Positions 8,661-16,908 of a stretch of DNA of 64,000 nt are shown piece by piece (positions within the stretch are counted from its first letter, which is position 1; each line of letters opens with the position of its first letter). Below the pieces are notes generated by a model. That model saw only the letters and a list, made by a program, of their open reading frames with translations, ran no database searches and was not told the origin of the DNA. The DNA is from Brevibacterium sp. 239c (GTDB taxonomy: Bacteria; Actinomycetota; Actinomycetes; Actinomycetales; Brevibacteriaceae), in contig NZ_FXZH01000008.1 in NCBI RefSeq assembly GCF_900169365.1, positions 119,736 to 183,735 on the forward strand, written 5' to 3'. Position numbers and translations under genes: made by a program.

Positions 8661-9794
8661 TCAGCTCTGGACCGTGAGCACCGGTTCGGCGACCAGCCCG
8701 AACTCCCGCAGCACGCCGAGGAGTGCTTCGTGACCGAATGCCTGACATCCGGAAGCAAAGCCGACCCGCCGAGGTGCCTGCTGGGTCAGGTGGTAAGCGA
8801 AGTAGGCTTGGAGCAGACCGGTCTGCTGATAGTTGCTGTTGCCGTGGATGACACAGTGGGCACGCCCCAAAGGCCCACTGGCATGGACCGAGTCCAGTGA
8901 CTTGTTCACCAGCGGGTTCTCTCTCGGTGGCATCTCACTCATCACCTGAGCCGCGGTCTCGGTGAGCACCTTGTCGCGTTCGGCATCGGACATGTCCTTG
9001 GTCTGTTCGAGCGCATTGGCCACGATGACCGGCACACCTCTCATCAGCGCCGTGTTGAACACGCCGCCCTGGGCCTTGACGTTGGCAACCCGCGGGTCGT
9101 TCTTGAACCAGACCGGGTGGCTCGTTCCGCCCCAGGGAAGGGACTGTGCGAGCTCATGCTGACCGGGAACGACGAGCGGAACCAGCCCCTCGTTGGGGTC
9201 GAACTCGCTGTAGGCATTGCGTTCGAGGTAGTACGCCTTGGAGGTCGCGGCATTGACGAGGATCGTCTGCGTCGAGGCGATCGTCGGGCTCCCGCCCCAG
9301 AATACGGCGATGTCCAGGGTGTCCAGACCGGGCTTCTCGAGACACAGGTTGGCCGCGATCTCTCCGATCGTGTACATCTGCGCCAGACCCGGTGAGAGCA
9401 GACGGTTCTTCTCTGCGAACTGCTGACCGAACTGCTCCTCGCAGGTGATCAGCCAGTCCTGCTCTCCCGAGGTGTCGGAGTAGTGGGCTCCCGCAGCCAA
9501 GGCGGCTTCGACGACCATGGGGCCGTACTTGCTGAACGGGCCGACAGTGTTGATGACAACCTCGGCGCCGGAGAACAATTCGGTGAGAGCTCCGACCTCG
9601 TTGTCGACGGCCTTGACCTCATAGTCAGCGGTCTCGATCCCGGGAACGTTGGTGTTCATCGATTCCTGCAGGCGTTTTTCGCTGCGTCCGGCGGCGATGA
9701 ACGGCACACCGTATTGGCGCAGATACTCACAGACGATTCGTCCTGTGTAGCCGCTTGCCCCGTATACGACGACGGGCTTCTTCTGCTCGGACAT
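8661..9794 (-). CDS. Saccharopine dehydrogenase-like NAD(P)-binding reductase
   Basis: A 377-residue protein whose N-terminus KPVVVYGASGYTGRIVCEYL is the Rossmann loop of the saccharopine dehydrogenase/trans-acting enoyl reductase superfamily, followed by PFIAAGRSEKRLQESM and VVINTVGPFSKYG, both typical of that group. The C-terminal half has the related catalytic or dimer domain but no motif that fixes the substrate. GAAGGAG seven bases before the ATG supports the start. It lies between the SDR and acyl-CoA ligase genes on the same strand, so it is probably a step in the same acid-degrading pathway. Amino-acid biosynthesis is unlikely from this context. Confidence 0.78.
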   Translation of the reverse strand: MSEQKKPVVVYGASGYTGRIVCEYLRQYGVPFIAAGRSEKRLQESMNTNVPGIETADYEVKAVDNEVGALTELFSGAEVVINTVGPFSKYGPMVVEAALAAGAHYSDTSGEQDWLITCEEQFGQQFAEKNRLLSPGLAQMYTIGEIAANLCLEKPGLDTLDIAVFWGGSPTIASTQTILVNAATSKAYYLERNAYSEFDPNEGLVPLVVPGQHELAQSLPWGGTSHPVWFKNDPRVANVKAQGGVFNTALMRGVPVIVANALEQTKDMSDAERDKVLTETAAQVMSEMPPRENPLVNKSLDSVHASGPLGRAHCVIHGNSNYQQTGLLQAYFAYHLTQQAPRRVGFASGCQAFGHEALLGVLREFGLVAEPVLTVQS

Positions 9795-9896
9795 CAGTGT
9801 CTCCTTCTCGCGGATAGTGTTCAGATGTGCGGATGATGGTCAGCGTGGTGCGGATTGTGGTCGGATGTGTCCCGGATGATCAGCTGCGTGCGGACA

Positions 9897-10688
9897 TCAC
9901 ATGCCCATGCCGCCGTCGACCTGCAGGGCGGCTCCATTGACGAATCGTGACTCGTCGGAGGCCAGGAACATCAGCGCATCGGTGATGTCCTTCTCCTCTC
10001 CCAGACGACCGGACGGGGTCAACTCAACAACAGCGGCGACAGCGGCGTCTGGACTGTCGAAGAGCCCGAGTTCCGATACGTCATTGGCCAGTCCTGCACC
10101 CATCGCGTTGGGAACCAGGCCGGGGAAGATGCAGTTGACTCGGACTCCGTATCCCAGCTTTCCGCTCTCCATTGCCGCCACTCTGGTCAACCGGTCGATT
10201 GCCGACTTCGTCGCGGAATAGACAGAGATCCCGGGAAAGGCGATCGTGGCCGCCACGGAGGCGACGTTGATGATCGTTCCTCCGCCTTCCGCCGGCCCGC
10301 CTGGGCGCATCGCACGCAAACCGTGCTTGAGACCGAGAACCGTGCCGAGCACATTGACGTTGAGCATCTTCTTGGCGTCATCAGGGTTGATGTCCGTGAT
10401 CAGGCTGGTGATCTCCAGTCCGGCATTGTTGACGACGATGTCCAACCCACCCAGTGCCGCGACCGTTGAGTCGATCGCCGCCTGCCATGAGGAATCGTCT
10501 GTCACATCGAGTCTGACGAAGTGATGGCCTTCGCCCAGTTCCGAGGCGACTTCGGCGCCTCGGTCCTGCAGATCGGCGATGGCGACTGTGGCTCCTGCCG
10601 CAGAGAGGGCGCGAGCGTATGACTCGCCGAGGCCCTGCGCTCCACCTGTGACCAAAGCTCTGCGCCCGGTGAGATCGTACGGTGACAT
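9897..10688 (-). CDS. SDR family oxidoreductase
   Basis: Classical short-chain dehydrogenase of 263 residues. Visible motifs are the cofactor loop TGGAQGLGESYARAL, the structural NNAG (in VVNNAGLE), the catalytic serine in INVASVAA, the YxxxK pair in YSATKSAID, and a C-terminal VDGGMGM typical of FabG-like and steroid or alcohol dehydrogenases. I used the ATG at 10688 because AAAGGAG precedes it; the frame is open further upstream, but those residues would lie over the operator palindrome. First gene of the leftward three-gene catabolic cluster; probably controlled by the divergent TetR gene at 10809. The substrate is likely a hydroxyacyl, alcohol or sterol; this is inference. Confidence 0.9.
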   Translation of the reverse strand: MSPYDLTGRRALVTGGAQGLGESYARALSAAGATVAIADLQDRGAEVASELGEGHHFVRLDVTDDSSWQAAIDSTVAALGGLDIVVNNAGLEITSLITDINPDDAKKMLNVNVLGTVLGLKHGLRAMRPGGPAEGGGTIINVASVAATIAFPGISVYSATKSAIDRLTRVAAMESGKLGYGVRVNCIFPGLVPNAMGAGLANDVSELGLFDSPDAAVAAVVELTPSGRLGEEKDITDALMFLASDESRFVNGAALQVDGGMGM

Positions 10689-10740
10689 TTTCGGCTCCTT
10701 TGCCTGCGATTTAAGCGACGAGACAAGCGTCACATTCAAG

Positions 10741-10756
10741 CTTGACAACTGTCAAG
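10741..10756. promoter_or_regulatory. Palindromic operator in the SDR/TetR divergent promoter region
   Basis: Perfect 7-bp arms CTTGACA and TGTCAAG flank AC. The site lies midway between the divergent SDR gene (start 10688) and tetR (start 10809). It is the best candidate site for the adjacent TetR protein, and the TTGACA inside it could also be a -35 element. Confidence 0.6.
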
Positions 10757-10808
10757 ACCAACTGTCCAGACCATTGATCAAGAAATGGACTGCGGCTAGT
10801 ATTGAGAT

Positions 10809-11459
10809 GTGGCAAGCACCCAGACTCAGCAGAAGGCTGCCCGCAGCAGGAGGGGCACGGGCAGTTACGACGAGCGTCGAATAGCGCTCGCGGAATCCGC
10901 GTTGCGGACCCTCGGCGAGCTCGGCTATGCGCGGACGAGCTTGCGCGACATCGCAGCGAACTCCGAATTCAGCCACGGCGTAGTTCATTACTATTTCCGC
11001 GACAAGACCGAACTCATCGTCTTCTGCGTCAAGCATTACAAGACTCAGTGCATGCACCGCTACGACTCGGTAGTTCAGGAGTCCACCACGTCGGCGGGTT
11101 TGCTCACCGGATTCGCCGACAAGTTGGTGCAGACACTGACGGAAGAGCCGTCAATGCACCGTCTCTGGTACGACCTGCGCTCCCAGAGCATGTTCCAGGA
11201 GGTGCTTCGCGACGATGTGCATGACATCGATCGTGGTCTCGAGGACATGATCTGGCGTGTGGTCTCCCGCTATGCAGAGCTCAGTGACGGCCGCCCATTG
11301 GTCGAATCACGCGCTGCTTACTCGATGTTCGACGGCATCTTCGAGAGCACTCTGCGCGATTTCCTCGCCGATCGATCGGGTGCGGTCGACTGGATCAGAG
11401 CTCAGGTGACAAGCCTGCTTCCTGCACTGTGCGCACCCGTGGACTCAGCCTCGAACTGA
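10809..11459 (+). CDS. TetR family transcriptional regulator of the catabolic cluster
   Basis: A 216-residue regulator. The helix-turn-helix spans about residues 22-68, with ALAESALRTLGELGYARTS followed by LRDIAANSEFSHGVVHYYFRDK, a very typical TetR recognition helix. A GTG at 10809 begins the frame. The C-terminal domain (MFDGIFESTLRDFLA) resembles TetR proteins of fatty-acid or aromatic-acid loci. It is divergent from the SDR, reductase and acyl-CoA ligase genes, so the ligand may be a CoA thioester made by that ligase, which is an inference from context. Confidence 0.88.
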   Translation: MASTQTQQKAARSRRGTGSYDERRIALAESALRTLGELGYARTSLRDIAANSEFSHGVVHYYFRDKTELIVFCVKHYKTQCMHRYDSVVQESTTSAGLLTGFADKLVQTLTEEPSMHRLWYDLRSQSMFQEVLRDDVHDIDRGLEDMIWRVVSRYAELSDGRPLVESRAAYSMFDGIFESTLRDFLADRSGAVDWIRAQVTSLLPALCAPVDSASN

Positions 11460-11503
11460 TCGACCAGCCCTCAAGCTGTCCATCCGGCGCTCAGATCGAA
11501 CGT

Positions 11504-11519
11504 CCGGCTTTCAAGCCGG
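11504..11519. terminator. Short hairpin between convergent genes
   Basis: CCGGCTT and AAGCCGG with a two-base loop lie between the tetR stop (11459) and the DUF445 stop (11529). It is GC-rich, but there is no clear T-run on either side, so intrinsic termination is only possible. Confidence 0.35.
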
Positions 11520-11528
11520 CAAAGGCCC

Positions 11529-12827
11529 TCACCCAGGCAGCAGCACAATGATCGTGTGGATGAGAAGTCCGACCAGGGCGCCGATCACGGTTCCGTTGAT
11601 CCGGATGTACTGCAGGTCTTTGCCCACGTAGAGTTCGATCCTCTCGGCGGCTTCCTTCGCATCCCAGCGTTCGATGGTGTCTGAGATGACGCTGGCGATT
11701 TCGGGGCCGAAGCTCTCGGCCAGGTCTCCAGCTGTGGTGGCGATCCGGTCGTCGATCTTGGCGGCAAACTCCGAGTCAGCCTGCAACCGCTGGGCGAACT
11801 CTCCGATGAGTTCTGAGATCCGTCCCCGCACCTCACCGTTCGGATCGATGATGGCCTGACGCAGGAGCTGTTTGAGGCTGCTCCAGATCTCGAGCACCGA
11901 GTCGACGACCCCGGACTGGCTGAGCAGGTCGTTGATGATGACTTCGGCCTTCTCCGACAGCGGAGTATCCGAGTTCAGGTCGTCGGAGAGATCGACGAGC
12001 CAGGAATCGAGGGCCTGACGCGCCTTGTGGTATTCGTTGTCGCGGACGTCGGCGACCCAGCCGAGCACCTCGCGCTGGAGTCGGTTGGAGAGCTGCTCGT
12101 TGACGAATTCGGGGATCCAGGAAGGTGCCCGATTGTGAACGATCTCATCGATGACCTGCGGATTGTCACTCAACCAGGAGTACGCCTCGGCGACGATGAG
12201 GTCGACAAGTTTATGGTGCGCCCCGTCAAGGACGATCTGGCGCAGAAGCTGGGCCAACACCGGAGTCTTGCGGGTCGCGACCAGGCGCGGAATGATGACA
12301 TTCCTGGTCAGGGTTACCACGGAATCGTCATCGATGCGGGCCAGCACATATTCGAGTCCACCGGCGGCACGATCGACGACGAGGTCACGGTTGGCGGACC
12401 TGCTCAGCCACTCACCGGCGCGGTGGGAGACTTGGGCGGATCGGATCTTCGTCGACACCGCCTCGGCGTGGAGGAAATTCGCGGCGACGAACGCGGACAT
12501 GCTCGCGCCCAAGGTGTCCTTCTTGCGCGGAATGATCGCTGTGTGAGGAATGTGCAGACCCAGCGGGTGACGGAAGAGCGCGGTGACGGCGAACCAATCG
12601 GCGATCGCACCGATCATCGCGGCCTCAGAAGCGCGGGAGACGAATCCCCAGACTCCGGTGTTGTCGGTGAAGATGTGGGTGATAAGGAAGATGAGGGTGG
12701 CGAGGATGAGCAGTGACAGTGCCAGCGTCCGCATCTTGCGCAGACCCCGCGCCCGTTCCTGATCCTCCGGCGTCAGTTCGCTCGGACCGCCGAAGCGCGG
12801 CACAGATGGTGCTTTTTCGATCGACAT
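11529..12827 (-). CDS. DUF445 domain-containing membrane protein
   Basis: A 432-residue DUF445 family protein. After a polar leader, a membrane segment (TLALSLLILATLIFLITHIF) is followed by the signature EAAMIGAIADWFAVTALFRHPLGLHIPHTAIIP, which is diagnostic for DUF445. A long amphipathic and partly coiled-coil middle follows, and the C-terminal end is a second membrane segment (VIGALVGLLIHTIIVLLPG). Function is unknown; the family is assumed to act at the cytoplasmic membrane. The ATG at 12827 has GGGGGAAA ahead; an ATG eight codons earlier is the alternative. The gene is convergent with the tetR gene and appears monocistronic. Confidence 0.85.
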   Translation of the reverse strand: MSIEKAPSVPRFGGPSELTPEDQERARGLRKMRTLALSLLILATLIFLITHIFTDNTGVWGFVSRASEAAMIGAIADWFAVTALFRHPLGLHIPHTAIIPRKKDTLGASMSAFVAANFLHAEAVSTKIRSAQVSHRAGEWLSRSANRDLVVDRAAGGLEYVLARIDDDSVVTLTRNVIIPRLVATRKTPVLAQLLRQIVLDGAHHKLVDLIVAEAYSWLSDNPQVIDEIVHNRAPSWIPEFVNEQLSNRLQREVLGWVADVRDNEYHKARQALDSWLVDLSDDLNSDTPLSEKAEVIINDLLSQSGVVDSVLEIWSSLKQLLRQAIIDPNGEVRGRISELIGEFAQRLQADSEFAAKIDDRIATTAGDLAESFGPEIASVISDTIERWDAKEAAERIELYVGKDLQYIRINGTVIGALVGLLIHTIIVLLPG

Positions 12828-13000
12828 CGTTTCCCCCTTGTCACCTGTCATCGACTTTAGCGAAGTCCCTGCCCAAGATGGTCATCGGCAGGCTGTGCTG
12901 AGCCTGAGAACCTGAGTCGCGGACTCCGCACCCTGACATCCTCGCCCCCCAACATGCTTGTATGGGGAGAAGAGCATTCGACGATTTTGGGGAGGATGAC

Positions 13001-13219
13001 ATGGCGGAGAACTTCTCTGTCGGCGATCACGTGGGTTGGAATTCGGAGGCCGGCGAGGTCTCGGGCACGATCACGAAGGTCCACACTTCTGATTTCGAGT
13101 ACAAGGGCCACAACCGTCGGGCGTCGAAGGACGAGCCGCAGTACGAGATCAAGAGCGACAAGACCGATCACATCGCCGCTCACAAGGGCAGTTCGCTCCA
13201 CCGGATCAGCAAGAAGTGA
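13001..13219 (+). CDS. DUF2945 (hypervirulence-associated TUDOR-like) protein
   Basis: A 72-residue protein with FSVGDHVGWNSEAGEVSGTI, a conserved ASKDEPQYEIKSDKTDH and a terminal HKGSSLHRI, matching the small SH3/TUDOR-like DUF2945 family. Function is unknown. The ATG at 13001 has a strong GGGGAGG eight bases upstream, which decides against the in-frame ATG at 12962. The stop overlaps the GTG of the DUF488 gene by four bases (GTGA), so the two are co-translated. The same pairing suggests a common stress-related role, which is not shown by sequence. Confidence 0.82.
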   Translation: MAENFSVGDHVGWNSEAGEVSGTITKVHTSDFEYKGHNRRASKDEPQYEIKSDKTDHIAAHKGSSLHRISKK

Positions 13220-13803
13220 CCGATTCGCAACCGGTTGATCCACGGTTCTTCACCATCGGGCATTCGACTCATTCCCTCGAGGAATTCATCGAACTCCTGA
13301 CCGAGAATTCCGCCGAGGTGGTCGTCGACGTCCGCAAGCTGCCCGGATCGAACAAGTTTCCCCAGTTCAATGCGGATACCCTCGTCGATGACCTGGCCGA
13401 GGCGGGCATCAGACTCCGGCGCCTCGAGGGGCTGACAGGCAGACGCCCGGTGAATCATGACATCGACTTCGACGTCAACGGATGGTGGAAGAACCGCAGC
13501 TTCCACAACTATGCCGATCACACCCTGACCGAGGAGTTCCGTCACGACTTCGACCAGCTGCTCGGATGGGGCGCGAAGAGTCGTTGCGTCCTCATGTGCT
13601 CTGAGGCGGTGTGGTGGCGCTGTCATCGGCGCATCATCGCCGACAACCTACTCGCCCACGACTTCTCAGTCAGCCACATCATGGGCAAGAACCAGACGAC
13701 TGCCGCTGAACTCAGCGCCGCAGCCGTTGTCGATAAGGACGAAAACGTCACGTACCCGGCAACCGACTCAGCCATCTCCACCAGTAAGCCCACGGATTCA
13801 TAG
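13216..13803 (+). CDS. DUF488 family protein
   Basis: A 195-residue protein. The N-terminus FFTIGHSTHSLEEFIELL and the following VVVDVRKLPGSNKFPQFNADTL are diagnostic for DUF488. Later the Cys motif VLMCSEAVWWRCHRRIIAD (the family's CxE...CHR motif) is complete, so the protein looks intact. The C-terminal about 35 residues are an Ala/Thr-rich tail. The family is of unknown function; the conserved Cys and His suggest a metal- or redox-dependent activity. Translation probably couples to the upstream DUF2945 gene through the GTGA overlap. Confidence 0.85.
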   Translation: MTDSQPVDPRFFTIGHSTHSLEEFIELLTENSAEVVVDVRKLPGSNKFPQFNADTLVDDLAEAGIRLRRLEGLTGRRPVNHDIDFDVNGWWKNRSFHNYADHTLTEEFRHDFDQLLGWGAKSRCVLMCSEAVWWRCHRRIIADNLLAHDFSVSHIMGKNQTTAAELSAAAVVDKDENVTYPATDSAISTSKPTDS

Positions 13804-13858
13804 CGATTCGTGGGGGCGCGCAGCAATTCTTGGGGGTACCAAGCGATTTGCAGGTAAC

Positions 13859-13900
13859 AGAACCCCGATTTCGCACGCTCAGATCGAGGTTCTTCTCCCT
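13859..13900. repeat. Degenerate copy of a dispersed hairpin repeat
   Basis: The right part, 13878-13900, starts CTCAGATCGA and ends TTCTTCTCCCT and matches 21 of 23 bases of the right arm of the hairpin at 16704-16748. The left part (AGAACC...CGAT) is only partly complementary, so the stem here is decayed. It sits in the gap between the DUF488 and methyltransferase genes. Confidence 0.5.
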
Positions 13901-13933
13901 CTGAATTGAGCTGCGCCCCGCTAGGCTCACTTC

Positions 13934-14686
13934 ATGGCATATTACGAACAGCGCCAGCGGGCAGAGTCCTTCGGTCAGGTTGCTCAGAACTACGATGCCT
14001 TTCGCCCGCAATATCCTGAGGCCTTAGTGCGGGAGATCCTCGACTCATCGACTTCCAACGGGCCTCGCGTGCTCGATGTCGGCTCTGGCACCGGGATCTT
14101 GGCTGCTCAGCTGCGGGAAGCAGGCTGTGAGGTTCTCGCCGTTGAGCCCGACTCGGAGATGGCAGGTATCGCCAAGGGAAAGGGTCTCGTCGTCGAGAAA
14201 TCGACGTTTGAGGATTGGGATCCCGCTGGACGCACTTTTGACATCATCGCCTTCGGACAATCGTTCCATTGGGTCGACCCGGCTATTGCCCTTCCCCAGA
14301 TCGCACAGGCTCTCAATCCACGAGGGGCCCTAGCCCTGGCCTGGAATGATATCCAGGCAAGCGGAGAGACGGGTAGCGCCCTGGCTCTGATAATGAATAG
14401 ATTCTCACCACCTCCCGCACCATCGTCTGAGCGGTCAAACGAGGAACATCCTGTGCTGAGTGAACTCAAGACCAATGGGTTCGATGCCGAGGAGCTGACA
14501 TTCGAGGAATCATTGGCCTATTCCCGAGATTCGTGGCTGTCAATGGTCTTCACCCACTCAGCGCAGTTGACCATGGAGCCGGCAGAACGGGACCAGATGT
14601 TCGCCGAGATGGCTGCAGTCATCCCAGACAGCGGACTCAGCGCTCACAACGATGCGCAGCTCATTCTCGCCAGTCCTTCAAGCTGA
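13934..14686 (+). CDS. Class I SAM-dependent methyltransferase
   Basis: A 250-residue cytoplasmic methyltransferase. The SAM loop VLDVGSGTGILAAQL lies near residues 48-62, followed by the acidic residue at the end of beta-2 (VLAVEPD), then FDIIAFGQSFHWVDP (motif with the HWxD typical of the UbiE/Methyltransf_11 type). The start MAYYEQRQRAESFGQVAQNYDAFRPQYP resembles many small-molecule methyltransferases of this type. The ATG has no strong ribosome binding site upstream. The substrate cannot be predicted. The gene is alone on its strand between non-coding repeats. Confidence 0.85.
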   Translation: MAYYEQRQRAESFGQVAQNYDAFRPQYPEALVREILDSSTSNGPRVLDVGSGTGILAAQLREAGCEVLAVEPDSEMAGIAKGKGLVVEKSTFEDWDPAGRTFDIIAFGQSFHWVDPAIALPQIAQALNPRGALALAWNDIQASGETGSALALIMNRFSPPPAPSSERSNEEHPVLSELKTNGFDAEELTFEESLAYSRDSWLSMVFTHSAQLTMEPAERDQMFAEMAAVIPDSGLSAHNDAQLILASPSS

Positions 14687-14886
14687 CGCCATCCCTCTCA
14701 ACCCACGTCCTACATCGCTTGCACCCATAGACAGCAAGTCCCAGATGACGAGATATTTCTGTCTCATCGACATTTCGGACGTAGTCTGTTGGGGTCTGGT
14801 CACCGCTGTCCCGCACGGGAGGGATCCGACCAGGTTTCCGCTTCAGGCTGACCGGACGGTTCACCCCCGTACAGTCAGGAGCAGCC

Positions 14887-16080
14887 GTGCCAGCACAACC
14901 GGCCGAGGCCACCATTTCCGAGATCACCGATCTCATCACCTTCGACACCACGAGCCGGGACACGAATCTCCCCCTCATCGACCATGTCGTCGACCGCCTC
15001 AAGGCCGCAGGCATCGCATCTCAGCTTGTGCCCAATGCCGAAGGCACCAAGTCAAACCTGCTGGCCACACTGCCGGCCGCCGACGGATCGACCACAGGCG
15101 GTATCGTCCTGTCCGGGCACACCGATGTCGTGCCCGTCGACGGTCAGGACTGGTCGAGCGATCCTTTCACTCCGCAGGTCAGGGACGGCAAGCTCTACGC
15201 CCGTGGCAGCGCAGACATGAAGTCCTTCATCGGCGTCATCCTCGCCAAACTGCCTGAGCTGACGGCCGCAAAACTCAAGGAACCCATCCACCTCGCCCTC
15301 TCCTATGACGAAGAAATCGGCTGTGTGGGTGCGATCGACCTCGTGGACAAGATCACCGAGGCGGGCCTGGCCCCACGCGGCTGTGTCGTCGGTGAGCCCT
15401 CGAGCATGCGAGTGGTGCGCGGCCACAAGTCGATGAACGTCTTCCGTGTCGACTTTCATGGCGTCGCTGCACATTCTTCGCTGACTCCAGAAGGCGTGAA
15501 CTCGATTGCCTACGCGGCCGAGTTCGTCAGTTTCGTCCATGCGGTCGCCGCCGAGTTCCGCACTGAGGGTCCATTCGATGAGAACTATGTCGTGCCCTTC
15601 ACCACGGTCACGGTGAATACGATCAGCGGAGGTATCGCCGTCAATACGATCCCCGCCGAGGCGAGCGTGCAGTTCGAATTCCGGTCGCTGGGTTCCGTGG
15701 ACCGCGAAGCCCTGGTCCAACGATTCCGCGACGAGGCGGCCCGCCTCGAACGCATGATGCGCGCAGATAACGAGAGCACCCGCGTCGACTTCACCGTTGA
15801 GGCTGCTGCTCCCGGCTGCGAGACTCCTGCTGACGCGGACATCGTTGCCCTGGCCGGTCAGTGGGGCGGAGTGGTCAGTGATGACAAGGTCACCTATGGC
15901 ACCGAAGCGGGATTATTCTCCAACGCGGGCATTCCCACTGTTGTCTGCGGCCCTGGCGACATCGCTCAGGCCCACGCACCTGATGAGTTCATCGAGCTCG
16001 ACCAGATCGTGGCCTGCGAATCGTTCATCGGCAACCTGATCACCGACCTCAGCACGAATTCCGACAGCGACGCCCACTGA
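14887..16080 (+). CDS. ArgE/M20-family deacetylase or peptidase
   Basis: A zinc-dependent hydrolase of 397 residues, closest in pattern to acetylornithine deacetylase (ArgE). The metal ligands and catalytic residues are present: LSGHTDVVPVDGQ (His ligand and catalytic Asp), GSADMKSF (bridging Asp), YDEEIGC (catalytic Glu and Glu ligand), and near the C-terminus GDIAQAHAPDEF (His ligand). The central part is the dimerisation (lid) domain. The GTG start has AGGAG six bases upstream. ArgE would remove acetate from N-acetylornithine, but actinomycetes usually use the ArgJ route, so a related N-acyl-amino-acid substrate is equally likely. Confidence 0.85.
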   Translation: MPAQPAEATISEITDLITFDTTSRDTNLPLIDHVVDRLKAAGIASQLVPNAEGTKSNLLATLPAADGSTTGGIVLSGHTDVVPVDGQDWSSDPFTPQVRDGKLYARGSADMKSFIGVILAKLPELTAAKLKEPIHLALSYDEEIGCVGAIDLVDKITEAGLAPRGCVVGEPSSMRVVRGHKSMNVFRVDFHGVAAHSSLTPEGVNSIAYAAEFVSFVHAVAAEFRTEGPFDENYVVPFTTVTVNTISGGIAVNTIPAEASVQFEFRSLGSVDREALVQRFRDEAARLERMMRADNESTRVDFTVEAAAPGCETPADADIVALAGQWGGVVSDDKVTYGTEAGLFSNAGIPTVVCGPGDIAQAHAPDEFIELDQIVACESFIGNLITDLSTNSDSDAH

Positions 16081-16121
16081 GAGTAGGCGCCGTGCTCTCC
16101 CTCGGCACAATCGCACTGCTC

Positions 16122-16177
16122 GTCAGGTTGCGGAACAGTACATGGGTTGCATCGTTTGTACTGTTCCGCAGCCTGAC
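16122..16177. terminator. Long imperfect hairpin after the ArgE-like gene
   Basis: Two 21-nt arms (16122-16142 and 16157-16177) pair at 20 of 21 positions around a 14-nt loop; the core is GCGGAACAGTACA. It begins 42 bp after the stop at 16080. No T-run follows, so it may be a processing stem, a terminator of factor-dependent type or an operator rather than a classical terminator. Confidence 0.5.
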
Positions 16178-16226
16178 TCTTGTTCGAGGCCTCATGCTGG
16201 GACAGCCTGCTTGGTAGCCTGGACTC

Positions 16227-16664
16227 ATGCACCGCCCGTTGACGCCACGAGAGCATGAGACTGCCTTAGCAGTGATTCATCATGCAGTCACGAAACCCAG
16301 CGAAGACGACTACGCGGACTTCACGGACGTGCAGAAGCAGGGATGGGACCCACCCACTCCAATCACGCCTCAACAGCGCTCGGTGTGGGAATCGAACCTC
16401 GCCGAGGTTGTCGTGACTAATCCGTGCGACTGCGGGCACTGCCCGTCGATCGGCATGCGCCCAGTGCTCAGAGTCGACGATGAGAACAGAGATGACGCTG
16501 GCGGACTCGGCGACTACGTCGAACGGATCATCCTCGATGCCACCGTCGACGGTTACATGCTGCTGCTGTTCGTCGACGACGACAGCCCCAGCTATCTCGA
16601 ACTGGCACCAGCCGATGACGAGATCTACACGGAGTTCCCGCCACCCGAAGCGATCAAGTATTGA
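16227..16664 (+). CDS. Hypothetical protein with a CDCGHC motif
   Basis: A 145-residue acidic protein that I do not recognise as a named family. Features visible are an N-terminal Pro-rich start (MHRPLTPREHETALAV), a CDCGHCPSIGM cluster near residues 71-81 that could bind metal, and a C-terminal beta-rich, acidic part (YMLLLFVDDDSPSYLELAPADDE). There are no membrane segments or signal peptide. Codon use is consistent with a real gene. No ribosome binding site is obvious. It lies between two strong hairpins (16122 and 16704) and has no co-directional neighbour close enough for an operon. Confidence 0.6.
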   Translation: MHRPLTPREHETALAVIHHAVTKPSEDDYADFTDVQKQGWDPPTPITPQQRSVWESNLAEVVVTNPCDCGHCPSIGMRPVLRVDDENRDDAGGLGDYVERIILDATVDGYMLLLFVDDDSPSYLELAPADDEIYTEFPPPEAIKY

Positions 16665-16703
16665 CTAGGGTCAACAGAATCCTCAGCGTCAATGGATTTC
16701 GAT

Positions 16704-16748
16704 GGAGAAGAAGTTTGATCTGAGTCGCTCAGATCGAACTTCTTCTCC
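16704..16748. repeat. Dispersed hairpin repeat
   Basis: Two 21-nt arms (16704-16724 and 16728-16748) pair at 20 of 21 positions, the exception being a T-G wobble, with the loop TCG. The right arm starts CTCAGATCGAACTT and ends CTTCTCC. A related copy lies at 13859-13900 and the core GCTCAGATCGAAC also occurs near 11490. It looks like a short palindromic repeat family of intergenic DNA rather than an intrinsic terminator, since no T-run follows. Confidence 0.55.
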
Positions 16749-16806
16749 CTGCAAAATGGCCCCTAGAGGACGCACCACGCACCCCCAAACGTCGAGAGCA
16801 TACAAA

Positions 16807-16846
16807 AACGTCGAGGGGACACTCTATAAAGTGTCCCCTCGACGTT
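16807..16846 (-). terminator. Rho-independent terminator of the rpsF-ssb-rpsR-rplI operon
   Basis: Perfect 17-bp stem (arm starts AACGTCGAGGGGACACT) with the six-base loop CTATAA. On the minus strand the stem is followed by a run of five T, so it terminates leftward transcription 63 bp after the rplI stop. Confidence 0.9.
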
Positions 16847-16908
16847 AAGCTCTGCTTTCGACTACGAGCCGGGCTGACCGAGGGTCGGCCAGACTCGCTG
16901 CGGAAGCA

